From JBFHNV01 sp965365655 (GTDB taxonomy: Bacteria > Pseudomonadota > Gammaproteobacteria > HK1), in assembly GCA_965365655.1 (NCBI GenBank), contig CBDUCN010000126.1, positions 1 to 13,175 of the forward strand: DNA of 13,175 nucleotides, read 5' to 3'. The translations under genes were made by a program, and so were the position numbers. Shown one piece after another: positions 1-7,565 of this stretch (position 1 is its first letter; each line of letters begins with the position of its first letter). The notes below the pieces were generated by a model. The model saw only the letters and a program-made list of their open reading frames with translations. It was not told the origin of the DNA and ran no database searches.

Positions 1-635
1 CATCGGCGCTGCCGCCCGCCGCGCGCGGCGGCCTGCGGTACGCGCTCGAGCGCCACGTTGAGCGCGACCAGCACCAGCCCCCCCGAAGCGTCGCGCGCGA
101 AGGCCTGTGCGCAGTCCCAGCGCACGCGCTCGGGGTAGTCCCGCACCATGTCCCAGCCCGTCGCCAGCGACAGCGCGGCGCGGATCACGCCCTTGTGGGT
201 CACCGCCACCAGCGGCGCTCCGGCGGGGTCCAGCCCGCGCACCCAGGCCGCGACCCGGGCGCGCACCTCGCGCGGCGACTCGCCGCCGCGCGGGCGGAAG
301 TCCAGGCCGCGGGCCTCGTTGCGGCGCATGCCTTCGGGGTCGCGGGCGCGCAGCTCCGGCAGCGTGCAGCCCTGCCAATCGCCCCAGTCCATCTCGATCA
401 GCTCCGGCGCGTCGACGGGATCGGCGCCGCCCAGCGCGCGCGCGGTGTCCCGGGCGCGCGACAGCGGGCTGCTCACCCAGCAGCCGTCGCGCCACGGCCG
501 CGGGACCGTCCAGCCGGCCAGTGCCGCCCGCCCGTGCGCGCTCAGCGCCACGTCGGCGCGTCCCTGCACGCGGCCGTGCTCGTTCCACGCGGTGCGCCCG
601 TGGCGCAGCAGCAGCAGCGCACGGCCCGCGCTCAT
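1..635 (-). CDS. Histidine phosphatase superfamily protein (phosphoglycerate mutase-like), at window edge
   Basis: Probably a cytoplasmic phosphomonoesterase of the two-histidine superfamily. The visible 211 codons have no stop; the two bases left at the edge read TG, so a TGA could follow immediately, and 211 residues is near normal for the family. Catalytic signature residues are all present: LLRHGRT (R11, H12, G13), R60 in SSPLSRARDT, E81 in LIEMDWGDWQG, and H147 in VTHKGVIRA. The ATG overlaps the stop of the upstream glycosyltransferase as ATGA and has no Shine-Dalgarno, so translation is probably coupled. Sitting last in a glycosyltransferase operon suggests it removes a phosphate from a glycosylated product or phosphosugar. 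Glucosyl-3-phosphoglycerate phosphatases belong to this superfamily, but so do cobalamin and general sugar phosphatases. The family is sure; the substrate is unknown. Confidence 0.9.
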   Translation of the reverse strand, partial: MSAGRALLLLRHGRTAWNEHGRVQGRADVALSAHGRAALAGWTVPRPWRDGCWVSSPLSRARDTARALGGADPVDAPELIEMDWGDWQGCTLPELRARDPEGMRRNEARGLDFRPRGGESPREVRARVAAWVRGLDPAGAPLVAVTHKGVIRAALSLATGWDMVRDYPERVRWDCAQAFARDASGGLVLVALNVALERVPQAAARGGRQRR

Positions 636-1801
636 CGCCGCGCGGGCCGCGCGGCCTGCGCCGGCACCGCCACCGCCTCGCCGAGGATCCGCCCCAGCGT
701 CCGCGCGGCCGCCGCGAGGTCGTGAGCGGCCAGCACGTGCTCGCGCGCCGCCGCGCCCAGCGCGGCGCGCCGCGGCGGATCGTCGAGCAGCGCGGCCACC
801 GCGGCGGCGAAGGCCGCCGCGTCGCGCGGCGGCACCAGCACGCCGCCGCGGCCGTGCGGCACCACGTTCGCGACCCCGCCCTCGTCGCCGGCCACCGACG
901 GCACCCCGGCCGCCGCCGCCTCGAGGAACGCCATGCCCCAGGCCTCGTCCACCGCGGGCCACACGTGCAGGTCGCAGCCGGCGAGCCACGCCGGCAGATC
1001 GCGCGGCGGCACCCGGCCCGCGTAGCGCACCCGCGCGCCCAGCGGCGACAGCGCCGCGCGCACCTGGTCGGCGGCGGGGCCGTCGCCGATCACCAGCAGC
1101 TGCCAGGGCCGGTCGAGCAGCCGCGCGAGCGCCGCCGCGAGGATCCGGTAGGACGCGAGCTTCGCGCCGGCCCGCATCATCGCGACGGTGGCCAGCAGCG
1201 GTGTCGCGGGGTCCAGCCCGAGGCCGGCGCCGGGCCGCGGACCGCCGGCGGCACGCGCCGCGCGGCGCATGCTGGCGCGGGCGTCGATGAACGGCGCGAG
1301 CCGGGTGAGGCGCGCGTCGCCGCCCAGCAGGCGGCGCAGGCAGGGCTCGTCCACCGGGTTCAGGCACACGATGCGCGCGGCCCGCTGGAGCGCCGCCGCA
1401 GCCGCGCGATGACCTTCGGCCCAGGGCCCCGCTGCCTGCTTCGGCGCGTGGGAGCCTTCCGCGACGACGTACGGGATGCCGAGGGCGCCGGACACGTCCG
1501 GACCCAGCCAGTCCGGCGCCTTGTGATAGACGTGGTACGTGAACCACAGGTCGGGACGCTCGGCGCGCGGCAGGCCCGCGAGCCGGCGCCGCAGGCGCGC
1601 GGCCAGCCGTTCGCCGCGGGCGTGGATCGCGCGCTGCGCCGCGGCGTCGCCGTGACGCTCCAGGCTGCGCAGCCGCGACGCCACCGTCACCCGGTGACCG
1701 CCCGCGCGCAGCGCGCGCAGCAGCATGCGGGCGACGGCCCGATCGCCCGAGGGCGTGGGATGGTCTGCGGGCTTGAGCGGCGCGTAGAACGCGACGTTCA
1801 C
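632..1801 (-). CDS. Glycosyltransferase family 4-type protein
   Basis: A 389-residue GT-B glycosyltransferase, probably retaining and using an NDP-sugar. The N-terminal acceptor domain starts at once with a beta strand (MNVAFYAPLKP), followed by a glycine-containing loop and GHRVTVAS. The C-terminal Rossmann domain shows TVAMMRAGAK (K214), LLVIGDGPAADQVRAAL at about 235-251, and the GT4 donor-site E-x7-E motif in VDEAWGMAFLEAAAAGVPSVAG (E286 and E294), then DEGGVANVV. No signal peptide or membrane helix is seen. It starts at GTG, which overlaps the upstream stop as GTGA, and its stop overlaps the phosphatase start as ATGA, so the three genes are one translationally coupled unit. Donor and acceptor sugars cannot be read from sequence. 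Confidence 0.92.
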   Translation of the reverse strand: MNVAFYAPLKPADHPTPSGDRAVARMLLRALRAGGHRVTVASRLRSLERHGDAAAQRAIHARGERLAARLRRRLAGLPRAERPDLWFTYHVYHKAPDWLGPDVSGALGIPYVVAEGSHAPKQAAGPWAEGHRAAAAALQRAARIVCLNPVDEPCLRRLLGGDARLTRLAPFIDARASMRRAARAAGGPRPGAGLGLDPATPLLATVAMMRAGAKLASYRILAAALARLLDRPWQLLVIGDGPAADQVRAALSPLGARVRYAGRVPPRDLPAWLAGCDLHVWPAVDEAWGMAFLEAAAAGVPSVAGDEGGVANVVPHGRGGVLVPPRDAAAFAAAVAALLDDPPRRAALGAAAREHVLAAHDLAAAARTLGRILGEAVAVPAQAARPARR

Positions 1802-3045
1802 GCGGCGCGCGCCTGCCCCGCGCCGGCGACCGCGAAGCGCGCGAGCAGGCGCTGCACGCCGGCGTCCATCGCGAAGTGCCGGCGAACCCGCACCTCGCCG
1901 GCCGTGCCGAGCCGCTGGCGCCGCACCGGATCCCGGATCAGCGCCTGCAGCGCGCGCGCCAGCGCGGCGGCGTCACCGGGGGCCACCAGGGTCCCGGTCT
2001 CGCCGTCGCGAATCAGCTCAGGGATCGCCGACACCGCGCTGGCCAGGCACGCGACACGCTGGCTCTGCGCCTCCATCAGCACGTTGGGCAGCCCGTCGCG
2101 GTCGCCGTCGGCCGCCACGCGGCTCGCGAGCACGAACAGGTCCGCGTCGCGATACAGCGCCAGCAGATCCTCCTGCGCCAGCGCGCCGCGCAGGCGCACC
2201 CGCCCCTCGAGCCCGAGGGCCCGCGCGCGGCGGCGAAGCGCGGGCAGCAGCGGGCCGCCGCCGACGAGGTCCAGCGTCCATGCGCAGTCCGCGGGCAGCC
2301 GCGCGAGCGCGTCGAGCAGCACGTCGTGCCCCTTCTTCTCCACCGCCCGGCCCACCGACAGCAGGCGCACCGGTGCCGCCGGGTCACGCCCGTCGCGCGC
2401 CGCGGGCGGCGCCGCGGCGCATGCGAAGCGCTCCAGGTCCAGGCCGTGATAGACCAGCGACACGCGCTCCGGCTCCGGCGCCAGCGCGCGCAGGTGCTCG
2501 AGGTTGTGCCGGGTGCAGGTGACCGTGAAGCGCGCGTCGGCGAGCTTCTCGCGCTTCTCCCACTCGGGCGAGGTCCAGATGTCGACGGCGTGCGCCGACA
2601 CGCTCCACGGCAGGCCGCGCAGCAGCGCCGCGTAGCGGGCCACGGACGCCGGGGTGTGCAGGAAGTGGGCGTGCAGGTGACCGACCTCCGGCTCCAGCTC
2701 GTCGGCCAGCACCAGCGCCTGCCCGAATCGGCGCACCCGGTTCGCGCTGGGGTCGCGCGCGAGGTCGCGCAGCCAGGCCCGTCGCGCGGCATCGAAGCCC
2801 GGCAGTCCGCGCGCCCGCGACGCCGCGCGCAGCACCCGCCCCGGCTCGCGGATCAGGTACTCCGGCAGGTAGCGCACCGGCGCCGCGATCTCGCGGTGCA
2901 CCGGGTGGACGCGGGTGTCGGTGGGATGGCGCAGGGACACCAGCCGCAGGTCCAGCCCGGCCCGCTCCAGCGCGCGGATCTCCTGCGCGATGAAGGTCTC
3001 CGAGAGGCGCGGGTAGCCCTTCAGGACGACGGCGATCGCGCTCAC
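1798..3045 (-). CDS. Glycosyltransferase family 4-type protein (capsule/exopolysaccharide-like)
   Basis: A GT-B enzyme of about 415 residues. The start is taken as GTG at 3045 because the protein then opens with the family-typical strand and loop VSAIAVVLKGYPRLSETFI. An in-frame ATG at 3102 would add 19 arginine-rich, non-family residues and overlap the upstream gene. The acceptor domain has HLHAHFLHTPA (about 123-133) and SVSAHAVDIW (about 148-157). The donor domain has LLSVGRAVEKKGHDVLLDAL (K237/K238), LVGGGPLLPAL, and DGLPNVLMEAQ with E325, then SAIPELI. The first acidic residue of the usual E-x7-E is Asp here (D317). Proteins opening with YPRLSETFI are commonly found in exopolysaccharide or capsule loci. 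The gap to the upstream gene is 28 bases; the downstream gene overlaps. The exact linkage made is unknown. Confidence 0.9.
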   Translation of the reverse strand: MSAIAVVLKGYPRLSETFIAQEIRALERAGLDLRLVSLRHPTDTRVHPVHREIAAPVRYLPEYLIREPGRVLRAASRARGLPGFDAARRAWLRDLARDPSANRVRRFGQALVLADELEPEVGHLHAHFLHTPASVARYAALLRGLPWSVSAHAVDIWTSPEWEKREKLADARFTVTCTRHNLEHLRALAPEPERVSLVYHGLDLERFACAAAPPAARDGRDPAAPVRLLSVGRAVEKKGHDVLLDALARLPADCAWTLDLVGGGPLLPALRRRARALGLEGRVRLRGALAQEDLLALYRDADLFVLASRVAADGDRDGLPNVLMEAQSQRVACLASAVSAIPELIRDGETGTLVAPGDAAALARALQALIRDPVRRQRLGTAGEVRVRRHFAMDAGVQRLLARFAVAGAGQARAA

Positions 3046-3073
3046 GGCGCCCCGCGGCCCGGCGCCGCGCCGA

Positions 3074-4303
3074 TCAGCGGCGCCCGTCCTGGCGCCTCGC
3101 ATCCGGCACCGCCGGCCGCGCGCTCGCGGTCCACATCGCGACCAGCCGGCGAATGCTGTCCAGCCCCTCCAGCAGCCCCGGCACCACCACGTCGGAAGGC
3201 CGGTTCTGGTGCGCCAGCGCGCGCAGCGCCCCGGCCATGCGCTGCGGATCGCGCTCCGCGTCCGCCTCCAGCATCCGCAGCAGGCCGAGCGCCTCGGCGC
3301 GCGACGCGCGAATGTGCTGCTCCATGCGCGGGCGGGTGCGCGGCACGATCACGGCCGGCTTGTCGAAGGACAGGATCTCGCAGAAGGTGTTGTAGCCGCC
3401 CATGCCCACCACCCCTGCCGCGTCCGCCATGCGCGCCTCGACGTTCGCGTCGAAGGTGATCGCGTCCACCCGGTCCAGGCGCGCCACCCGCGCCTTGAAC
3501 TGGTCGCGCTTCAGCGGCTGCATGAACGGGCCGAACACCAGCAGCGCGTCGAACGGGATACCGGGGTCGCACTCGTAGGCGCGCAGCACCCAGTCGATCA
3601 GCGCCTCGCCGTCGCCGCCGCCGCCGGTGGTGACCAGCACGTAGGGCCGCCCGGTGCCGCCGACGGCGCGGAACGCCGGCGGCGCGGCCTCGCTGGAACG
3701 GCGCAGGTAGCCCGTGTAGGTGATCTTCTGGCGAACGTCCTCCGGCAGATCGATGCCGGCCAGCGGCTCGCAGACCTGCGGCAGGCCGTAGACCAGGATG
3801 TCGTCGTAGAGCTCGCGCAGCGCCGGCAACGGATTCTTGCGCTCCCACTCCCGCGCCAGCAGGTCCGGATCGTCCATCACGTCGCGCAGGCCCAGCACGA
3901 GGCGCGTCCCGCGCGCCTTGAGCGCGCCCAGCGCCTCGTGGATCTCGCCGCGCAGGCCCAGCGGCTCCTTGTCGACGATGAACACGTCGGGCGCGAACAC
4001 CTTCGCGGTGTGGGTGATGATGGACGCGCGCATCTCCATGATCTCGCCGATGCCGATGTCCAGGCTCAGCGAGGAGTACTCACCATCGTTGAGCTTGATC
4101 ACACCGGGCACGCGCACGAAGTCCACGCGGCTTCGGAAATCGAAGCTGCCGATGATCGGAGAACCGGACAGGATCAGCACCGACGGCCCGTCGGCGTCCT
4201 CCACCAGCGCGTGAGCGATGGTGCGGCAGCGCCTCAGGTGCCCGAGCCCGAAGCTGTCGTGACTGTAGATCAGCACCCGGGGCGGGCGCGGCCGGCCATA
4301 CAT
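3074..4303 (-). CDS. MurG-like glycosyltransferase family protein (COG4671 type)
   Basis: A 409-residue soluble GT-B protein, first gene of the leftward operon. The N-terminal domain opens with RVLIYSHDSFGLGHLRRC, where GLGHLRR (19-25, H22) matches the acceptor-site loop of MurG-like and UDP-glycosyltransferase folds. The C-terminal half has VLVTTGGGGDGEALI (about 222-236), VVGMGGYNTFCEIL (298-311), the equivalent of the donor-binding GG-x-S/N-x-x-x-E loop, and VPRTRPRMEQHIRA (320-333). These features agree with the predicted glycosyltransferase group COG4671, whose substrates are not established. It is not MurG: the flanking genes are not cell-wall genes and the middle region differs. A GGAG Shine-Dalgarno 7 bases before the ATG fixes the start. 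The C-terminal 20 residues are low-complexity and Arg-rich. Confidence 0.88.
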   Translation of the reverse strand: MYGRPRPPRVLIYSHDSFGLGHLRRCRTIAHALVEDADGPSVLILSGSPIIGSFDFRSRVDFVRVPGVIKLNDGEYSSLSLDIGIGEIMEMRASIITHTAKVFAPDVFIVDKEPLGLRGEIHEALGALKARGTRLVLGLRDVMDDPDLLAREWERKNPLPALRELYDDILVYGLPQVCEPLAGIDLPEDVRQKITYTGYLRRSSEAAPPAFRAVGGTGRPYVLVTTGGGGDGEALIDWVLRAYECDPGIPFDALLVFGPFMQPLKRDQFKARVARLDRVDAITFDANVEARMADAAGVVGMGGYNTFCEILSFDKPAVIVPRTRPRMEQHIRASRAEALGLLRMLEADAERDPQRMAGALRALAHQNRPSDVVVPGLLEGLDSIRRLVAMWTASARPAVPDARRQDGRR

Positions 4304-4310
4304 GGGCGCA

Positions 4311-4314
4311 CTCC
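4311..4314 (-). promoter_or_regulatory. Shine-Dalgarno for the COG4671-type glycosyltransferase
   Basis: GGAG on the minus strand, 7 bases before the ATG at 4303. It is the only clear ribosome site in the leftward operon; the downstream glycosyltransferase and phosphatase genes start in overlaps instead. A TTGAGT at 4338-4343 on this strand could be a -35 box, but no credible -10 follows, so I do not call a promoter. Confidence 0.55.
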
Positions 4315-4356
4315 ATCGCGGCGCGTCGCGCGAGGGTACTCAAGCACCCGGACCCG

Positions 4357-4362
4357 TACAAT
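4357..4362 (+). promoter_or_regulatory. Putative -10 box for the dehydrogenase-aminotransferase pair
   Basis: TACAAT (5 of 6 to TATAAT) in an otherwise GC-rich 102-base divergent intergenic region, about 44 bases before the dehydrogenase ATG. No good -35 box lies 16-18 bases upstream (the region reads GGGTAC). It could need an activator, or be chance. The ATG inside it (4361) is in frame with the dehydrogenase, but the Shine-Dalgarno at 4391 favours the later start. Confidence 0.4.
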
Positions 4363-4390
4363 GGCAGCGCCAGCCCGCCGGACGACGCCC

Positions 4391-4396
4391 AGGAGG
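4391..4396 (+). promoter_or_regulatory. Strong Shine-Dalgarno deciding the dehydrogenase start
   Basis: AGGAGG, a perfect ribosome-binding site, ends 9 bases before the ATG at 4406. It decides the start against the in-frame ATG at 4361 and against far longer upstream open frames that run antisense through the glycosyltransferase gene. Confidence 0.85.
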
Positions 4397-4405
4397 GATC
4401 CGAAC

Positions 4406-5374
4406 ATGCTCGCCGCCCGCATCACGGCCCCGCGCCGCATGGAGATGGTGGACGTTCCGGAGCCCGATCTGCCGCCGCAGGCGGAAGGCGCGCTGCTGGT
4501 CGAGGCGCGCGTGGGCGCGGTGTGCGGCTCGGACCTGCCGAAGTACTGGCGGGAGCTGAAGCCGAAGAAGTACCCGCTGCCGGACGGCCACGCGCTGCAC
4601 GAGTGCATCGGCACGGTGGTGCGCAGCCGCTCGGCACGCCTGCGCGAGGGCGACGCGGTGCTGGCGCTGCCGGACGGGAGCTGCGGCCTCGCGGAGCGCT
4701 TCCTGAGCCACGAGCAGACCGCGGTGGCGCTGCCCGGCGGAACGATTGACGAGGCGCTGGTCATGGCGCAGCCGCTGGGCACGGTGATCTGCGCGCTGCG
4801 CCGCCTGCCGAGCCCGCTGGACGCGGACGTGGTGGTGCTGGGCCAGGGGCCGATGGGCCTGATGTTCACGCAGATGCTCGCCGCCGCCGGCGCGCGGCGG
4901 GTGGTCGCCGTCGAGCCGGTGGCCCACCGGCGCGAGCTGGCGGCACGCCTGGGCGCGACCCACACGCTGGATCCGCACGCGTGCGACGATCTCGCGGCGG
5001 CGCTGCGCGAGGCCACCGGCGGCCGGCTCGCGGACCTCGTGGTCGAGGCGGTGGGACACCAGACGGGCACCCTGGACCAGGCCATCGACCTGGTGCGCCT
5101 GGAGGGCACCATCCTCGCGTTCGGCGTACCCGACGACCCCGTGTACCCGGTCCGTTTCCAGACCCTGTTCCGGCGCAAGGCCGTGCTGATCAGCAGCGTG
5201 CAGCCGGACCCGCAGCGCGACTTCCCGCTGGCGCTGGACCTGATCCACCAGGGCCGCTACGACCCGCGCCCGCTGGTGAGCCACCGCCTCCCGCTGGCGC
5301 AGGCGCCGGAGGCCTTCCGCATCGCCACCGAGCGCAGCGACGGCGCGGTGAAGGTGCTGCTCACCCATGGGTGA
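4406..5374 (+). CDS. Zinc-type MDR alcohol/polyol dehydrogenase, short form
   Basis: A 322-residue medium-chain dehydrogenase/reductase that would oxidise an alcohol to a ketone or aldehyde with NAD(P). The catalytic GroES-like domain has VCGSDL (C40) and GHALHECIGTVV (H62, E66), which fit the catalytic zinc ligands. The structural-zinc four-cysteine lobe of classical alcohol dehydrogenases is absent, which accounts for the short length. The Rossmann domain shows VVVLGQGPMGLMF (G146, G148, G151), and E170 ends strand 2, which suggests NAD rather than NADP. The next gene's start overlaps its stop by 8 bases, so dehydrogenase and aminotransferase are probably made together and may act in sequence on one hydroxyl group. 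Similar proteins include threonine, sorbitol and cyclitol dehydrogenases; I cannot choose between them. Confidence 0.9.
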   Translation: MLAARITAPRRMEMVDVPEPDLPPQAEGALLVEARVGAVCGSDLPKYWRELKPKKYPLPDGHALHECIGTVVRSRSARLREGDAVLALPDGSCGLAERFLSHEQTAVALPGGTIDEALVMAQPLGTVICALRRLPSPLDADVVVLGQGPMGLMFTQMLAAAGARRVVAVEPVAHRRELAARLGATHTLDPHACDDLAAALREATGGRLADLVVEAVGHQTGTLDQAIDLVRLEGTILAFGVPDDPVYPVRFQTLFRRKAVLISSVQPDPQRDFPLALDLIHQGRYDPRPLVSHRLPLAQAPEAFRIATERSDGAVKVLLTHG

Positions 5375-6551
5375 CGGCGCGACGCCGCCGCACTCACGGC
5401 TGTTCACGCCCGGGCCCACGGAGCTGCCGCAGGCGGTCTACCGCGCGCTCGCGACGCCCCTGTCGCCGCCCCGCGGCCCGGCGTTCATGGCGCGACTGGC
5501 GCGCGTCGGGAAGCGCCTCGGCGAGGTGTTCGGGACCGCGGGCCCGGTGCTCACGCTCACCGCGTCGGGCACCGGCGCGATGGAGGCGGCGCTCGTGAAC
5601 CTCGCGCGGCGCGGCGACCCGGTGCTGGTGTGCCACGCGGGCAAGTTCGGCGAGCGCTGGCGCGAGATCGCGGCCGCGCATGACGTGCGCCACCACGTGC
5701 TGGAGCGCCCGTGGGGCGAGAGAGTGACGCCGCCGGCGCTGGACGCGGCGCTGGCCGCGCATCCGGACGTGGCGGTCGTGCTGCTCACGCACAGCGAGAC
5801 CTCGACCGGCGTGGTGCACGACGTCGAGGCGCTGGCCGCGGCGGTGCGCGCCCGCAGCCGGGCGCTCGTCGTCGTGGACGCGGTGTCGTCGGCCGGCGCG
5901 CTGCCGCTGCACATGGACGCGTGGGGCATCGACGCGTGCGTCGCGGCGGCCCACAAGGGCTTCCTGTGTCCGCCGGGGCTCGCCTTCGTCGCGCTGGGCC
6001 CGCGCGGCGTCGAGGCCGTGGCCGCCGCCGACCGGCCCCGCTACTACCTCGACCTCGGCCCCGCCCTCGCCGGCGCCGCCGACGGCGGCACCCCGTGGAC
6101 ACCGGCGGTGTCGCTGGTGCACGCGCTGGAAGCCGGCCTCGAGTGCCTGCTGCGCGACGGGCTGCCCGCGGCCTGGGCGCGCACCGCCCGCCTCGCCGCT
6201 GCCACCCGCGCCGCCGTCGCGGCCCAGGGCCTCGCGCTGTTCGCGCAGCCGCCGGGCGACGCGGTCACCGCGGTGCGCGCGCCCGCCGCGGTGGACGCGC
6301 GGCGCGTGGTCGCGGGGCTTCGCGAGCGCGGCTTCGAGATCGCCGGCGGCCAGGACCGCATCAAGCGCGAGGTGTTCCGCATCGCGCACCTGGGCGCGAT
6401 CCGCGACGCCGACCTGCTGGACCTCACGCAGGCCCTGGACGCGGTGCTCACCGACCTCGGCGCCGCGCCGCCGTCCCCCGGCGCGGCGCGCGCCGCCGCC
6501 GCCGCGGTGCTGGACGCGGCGGGCGGGGGCGTCGCGGACCGCCGCGCCTGA
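5367..6551 (+). CDS. Class V PLP-dependent aminotransferase (alanine-glyoxylate/serine-pyruvate type)
   Basis: A 394-residue fold-type I PLP enzyme. It opens with the family-typical LFTPGPTELP (12-21). SGTGAMEAAL (67-76) binds the cofactor phosphate, VVVDAVSSAG (168-177) carries the pyridine-nitrogen aspartate D171, and AAAHKGFLCPPGLAF (193-207) carries the Schiff-base lysine K197. FRIAHLG (337-343) holds the arginine (R338) expected to bind the substrate carboxylate. The family uses small amino donors and acceptors such as alanine, serine, glyoxylate, pyruvate or 2-aminoethylphosphonate. Residues from about 366 to the end are a low-complexity Ala/Gly tail. The start overlaps the dehydrogenase stop by 8 bases and has no close Shine-Dalgarno. 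Only 13 bases separate its stop from the convergent methyltransferase. The real substrate is unknown; an oxidise-then-aminate pair is my inference. Confidence 0.92.
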   Translation: MGDGATPPHSRLFTPGPTELPQAVYRALATPLSPPRGPAFMARLARVGKRLGEVFGTAGPVLTLTASGTGAMEAALVNLARRGDPVLVCHAGKFGERWREIAAAHDVRHHVLERPWGERVTPPALDAALAAHPDVAVVLLTHSETSTGVVHDVEALAAAVRARSRALVVVDAVSSAGALPLHMDAWGIDACVAAAHKGFLCPPGLAFVALGPRGVEAVAAADRPRYYLDLGPALAGAADGGTPWTPAVSLVHALEAGLECLLRDGLPAAWARTARLAAATRAAVAAQGLALFAQPPGDAVTAVRAPAAVDARRVVAGLRERGFEIAGGQDRIKREVFRIAHLGAIRDADLLDLTQALDAVLTDLGAAPPSPGAARAAAAAVLDAAGGGVADRRA

Positions 6552-6564
6552 CCGCGCGGGCGGC

Positions 6565-7431
6565 TCAGTCGCCGGTCGCCTGGATCCAGAAGCTGGACTC
6601 GAATGCGCCGGGCTCCAGCCACGCGCCGACGGCGGCGACGGCCTCGGGCTCGTGGCGGCGCAGCCACGCGTTGGGGCACAGGACGCGCCAGCGCGTGCCG
6701 CCGGCGAGCAGGCACGCGAGCGCGCTCTGCTCGGTGTAGGCGCGCCGCGCCCACGCGGCCGGGTAGCCGCACGGCAGGAACACGTCGTGCACGTGCACGA
6801 CCACGCCGGGCGCGAGGCGCGGCATCACCCGGGTGAACAGGAACTCCACGTCGCTGCCCGGGAGCAGCGCGTGGCTGCCGTCCACGAACAGCACGTCGTT
6901 CTCGCCGAGCGCGTCGAACGTCTCCGGCGGCATCGCGGTCACCGATGCGCGGGTGATCTCGCTGCACAGCGCATCGATCTCGCGCCGCGGCTGCGGGTCG
7001 ATGGAGTGCAGCCACGCGTCCAGGCCGGCGTCCGCGGCCGCGCGGGCCAGGAAGCGGGTGGAGTGGCCCGAGCCCACCTCGATCACCCGCCGCGGCGCGA
7101 GGCGGCGCACCAGGGTGTAGGCCATCGCCGCGTCCAGCCCCGAGAACCACTGCTGGTCGAAGCGCGGGCGGTTGCGGTCCGCGGGATCGGCGTGGCGCCA
7201 CGCGGCGAAGGTCGCGGCGTGGGCGGCGGCGTCGGCGAGGAGGTCCCGGAACGCCTGCGCCCCGGCGTGCAGGCGCCCGGCCAGCCACGCGAGCTCGGCG
7301 TCCTCGCCCAGCGGCGCGAGGCTGGGCGGGTACGCGTAGGGCACGAACACGCCGTGCGCGCTGACGCCGGGCACGCCCTCGCGCGCGAGCACCGTCGCGA
7401 GCGCCTGCCCGAACGCCGCGAGGCGCTTCAC
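6565..7431 (-). CDS. Class I SAM-dependent methyltransferase-like protein (Methyltransf_24 type)
   Basis: A protein of about 288 residues. The SAM-binding glycine loop is RRVIEVGSGHSTRFLA, followed by SIDPQPR with the strand-2 aspartate, then DVLFVDGSHALLPGSDVEF and APGVVVHVHDVFLP. This pattern (DGSH and HVHDVF) fits the Methyltransf_24 group found in cell-surface and natural-product loci. The start is uncertain. The frame is open to a TTG at 7467 (300 residues), but a -10-like TACCCT lies over that TTG, so I prefer GTG at 7431; neither has a good Shine-Dalgarno. It converges on the aminotransferase with a 13-base gap and diverges from the next methyltransferase. The region about 28-110, with VFVPYAYPPSLAPLG, resembles no domain I can name. 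Its methyl acceptor is unknown. Confidence 0.85.
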   Translation of the reverse strand: MKRLAAFGQALATVLAREGVPGVSAHGVFVPYAYPPSLAPLGEDAELAWLAGRLHAGAQAFRDLLADAAAHAATFAAWRHADPADRNRPRFDQQWFSGLDAAMAYTLVRRLAPRRVIEVGSGHSTRFLARAAADAGLDAWLHSIDPQPRREIDALCSEITRASVTAMPPETFDALGENDVLFVDGSHALLPGSDVEFLFTRVMPRLAPGVVVHVHDVFLPCGYPAAWARRAYTEQSALACLLAGGTRWRVLCPNAWLRRHEPEAVAAVGAWLEPGAFESSFWIQATGD

Positions 7432-7466
7432 CGTCCGTGCGCGCAGTGCCTGCCCATGGGCGCGCA

Positions 7467-7472
7467 AGGGTA
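7467..7472 (-). promoter_or_regulatory. Putative -10 box for the leftward methyltransferase
   Basis: TACCCT on the minus strand in the sequence GCTACCCTTGCG, about 36 bases before the preferred GTG start at 7431. No clear -35 box. It forms a divergent pair with the plus-strand box at 7530-7535. Confidence 0.3.
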
Positions 7473-7529
7473 GCGGCGCGCCACGGCGCCGGCCAGCGCC
7501 GCGAGCGCTACGCCGGCACGGGGATCCGC

Positions 7530-7535
7530 TATCCT
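7530..7535 (+). promoter_or_regulatory. Putative -10 box for the methyltransferase-cyclase pair
   Basis: TATCCT in GCTATCCTCGCC, about 30 bases before the ATG at 7566, implying a leader of roughly 25 bases. The upstream -35 position is GC-rich and unconvincing. No Shine-Dalgarno is visible before the ATG. Confidence 0.35.
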
Positions 7536-7565
7536 CGCCGGCCAGCCCGCGCCCGCGACGCCGCC

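Noticed and set aside
16..31. A 16-base perfect GC palindrome
   Set aside because: It lies within the C-terminal coding region of the phosphatase and has no T-run. In DNA this GC-rich such palindromes are expected by chance.
107..2449. A 780-codon open frame on the plus strand antisense to the phosphatase and two glycosyltransferase genes
   Set aside because: It is Arg/Pro/Ala low-complexity protein with no family features, and it is antisense to well-recognised genes. Very high GC leaves few stop codons in any frame.
3046..3102. ATG start at 3102 for the second glycosyltransferase
   Set aside because: It adds 19 Arg/Gly/Ala residues before the conserved first beta strand and overlaps the previous gene by 29 bases. 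GTG at 3045 matches the family's usual start.
4315..4343. Promoter for the leftward glycosyltransferase operon (TTGAGT -35)
   Set aside because: The hexamer 17 bases downstream is CGCGAT, a poor -10, and would place transcription start almost at the ribosome site.
3209..4405. Upstream extension of the dehydrogenase frame giving a 721-residue protein
   Set aside because: The extension runs antisense through the COG4671-type glycosyltransferase and shows no domain. AGGAGG at 4391 fixes the start at 4406.
7437..7565. N-terminal extension of the small methyltransferase to 269 residues
   Set aside because: It would cross the TATCCT box and overlap the divergent gene's start region; the added residues are basic and non-family.
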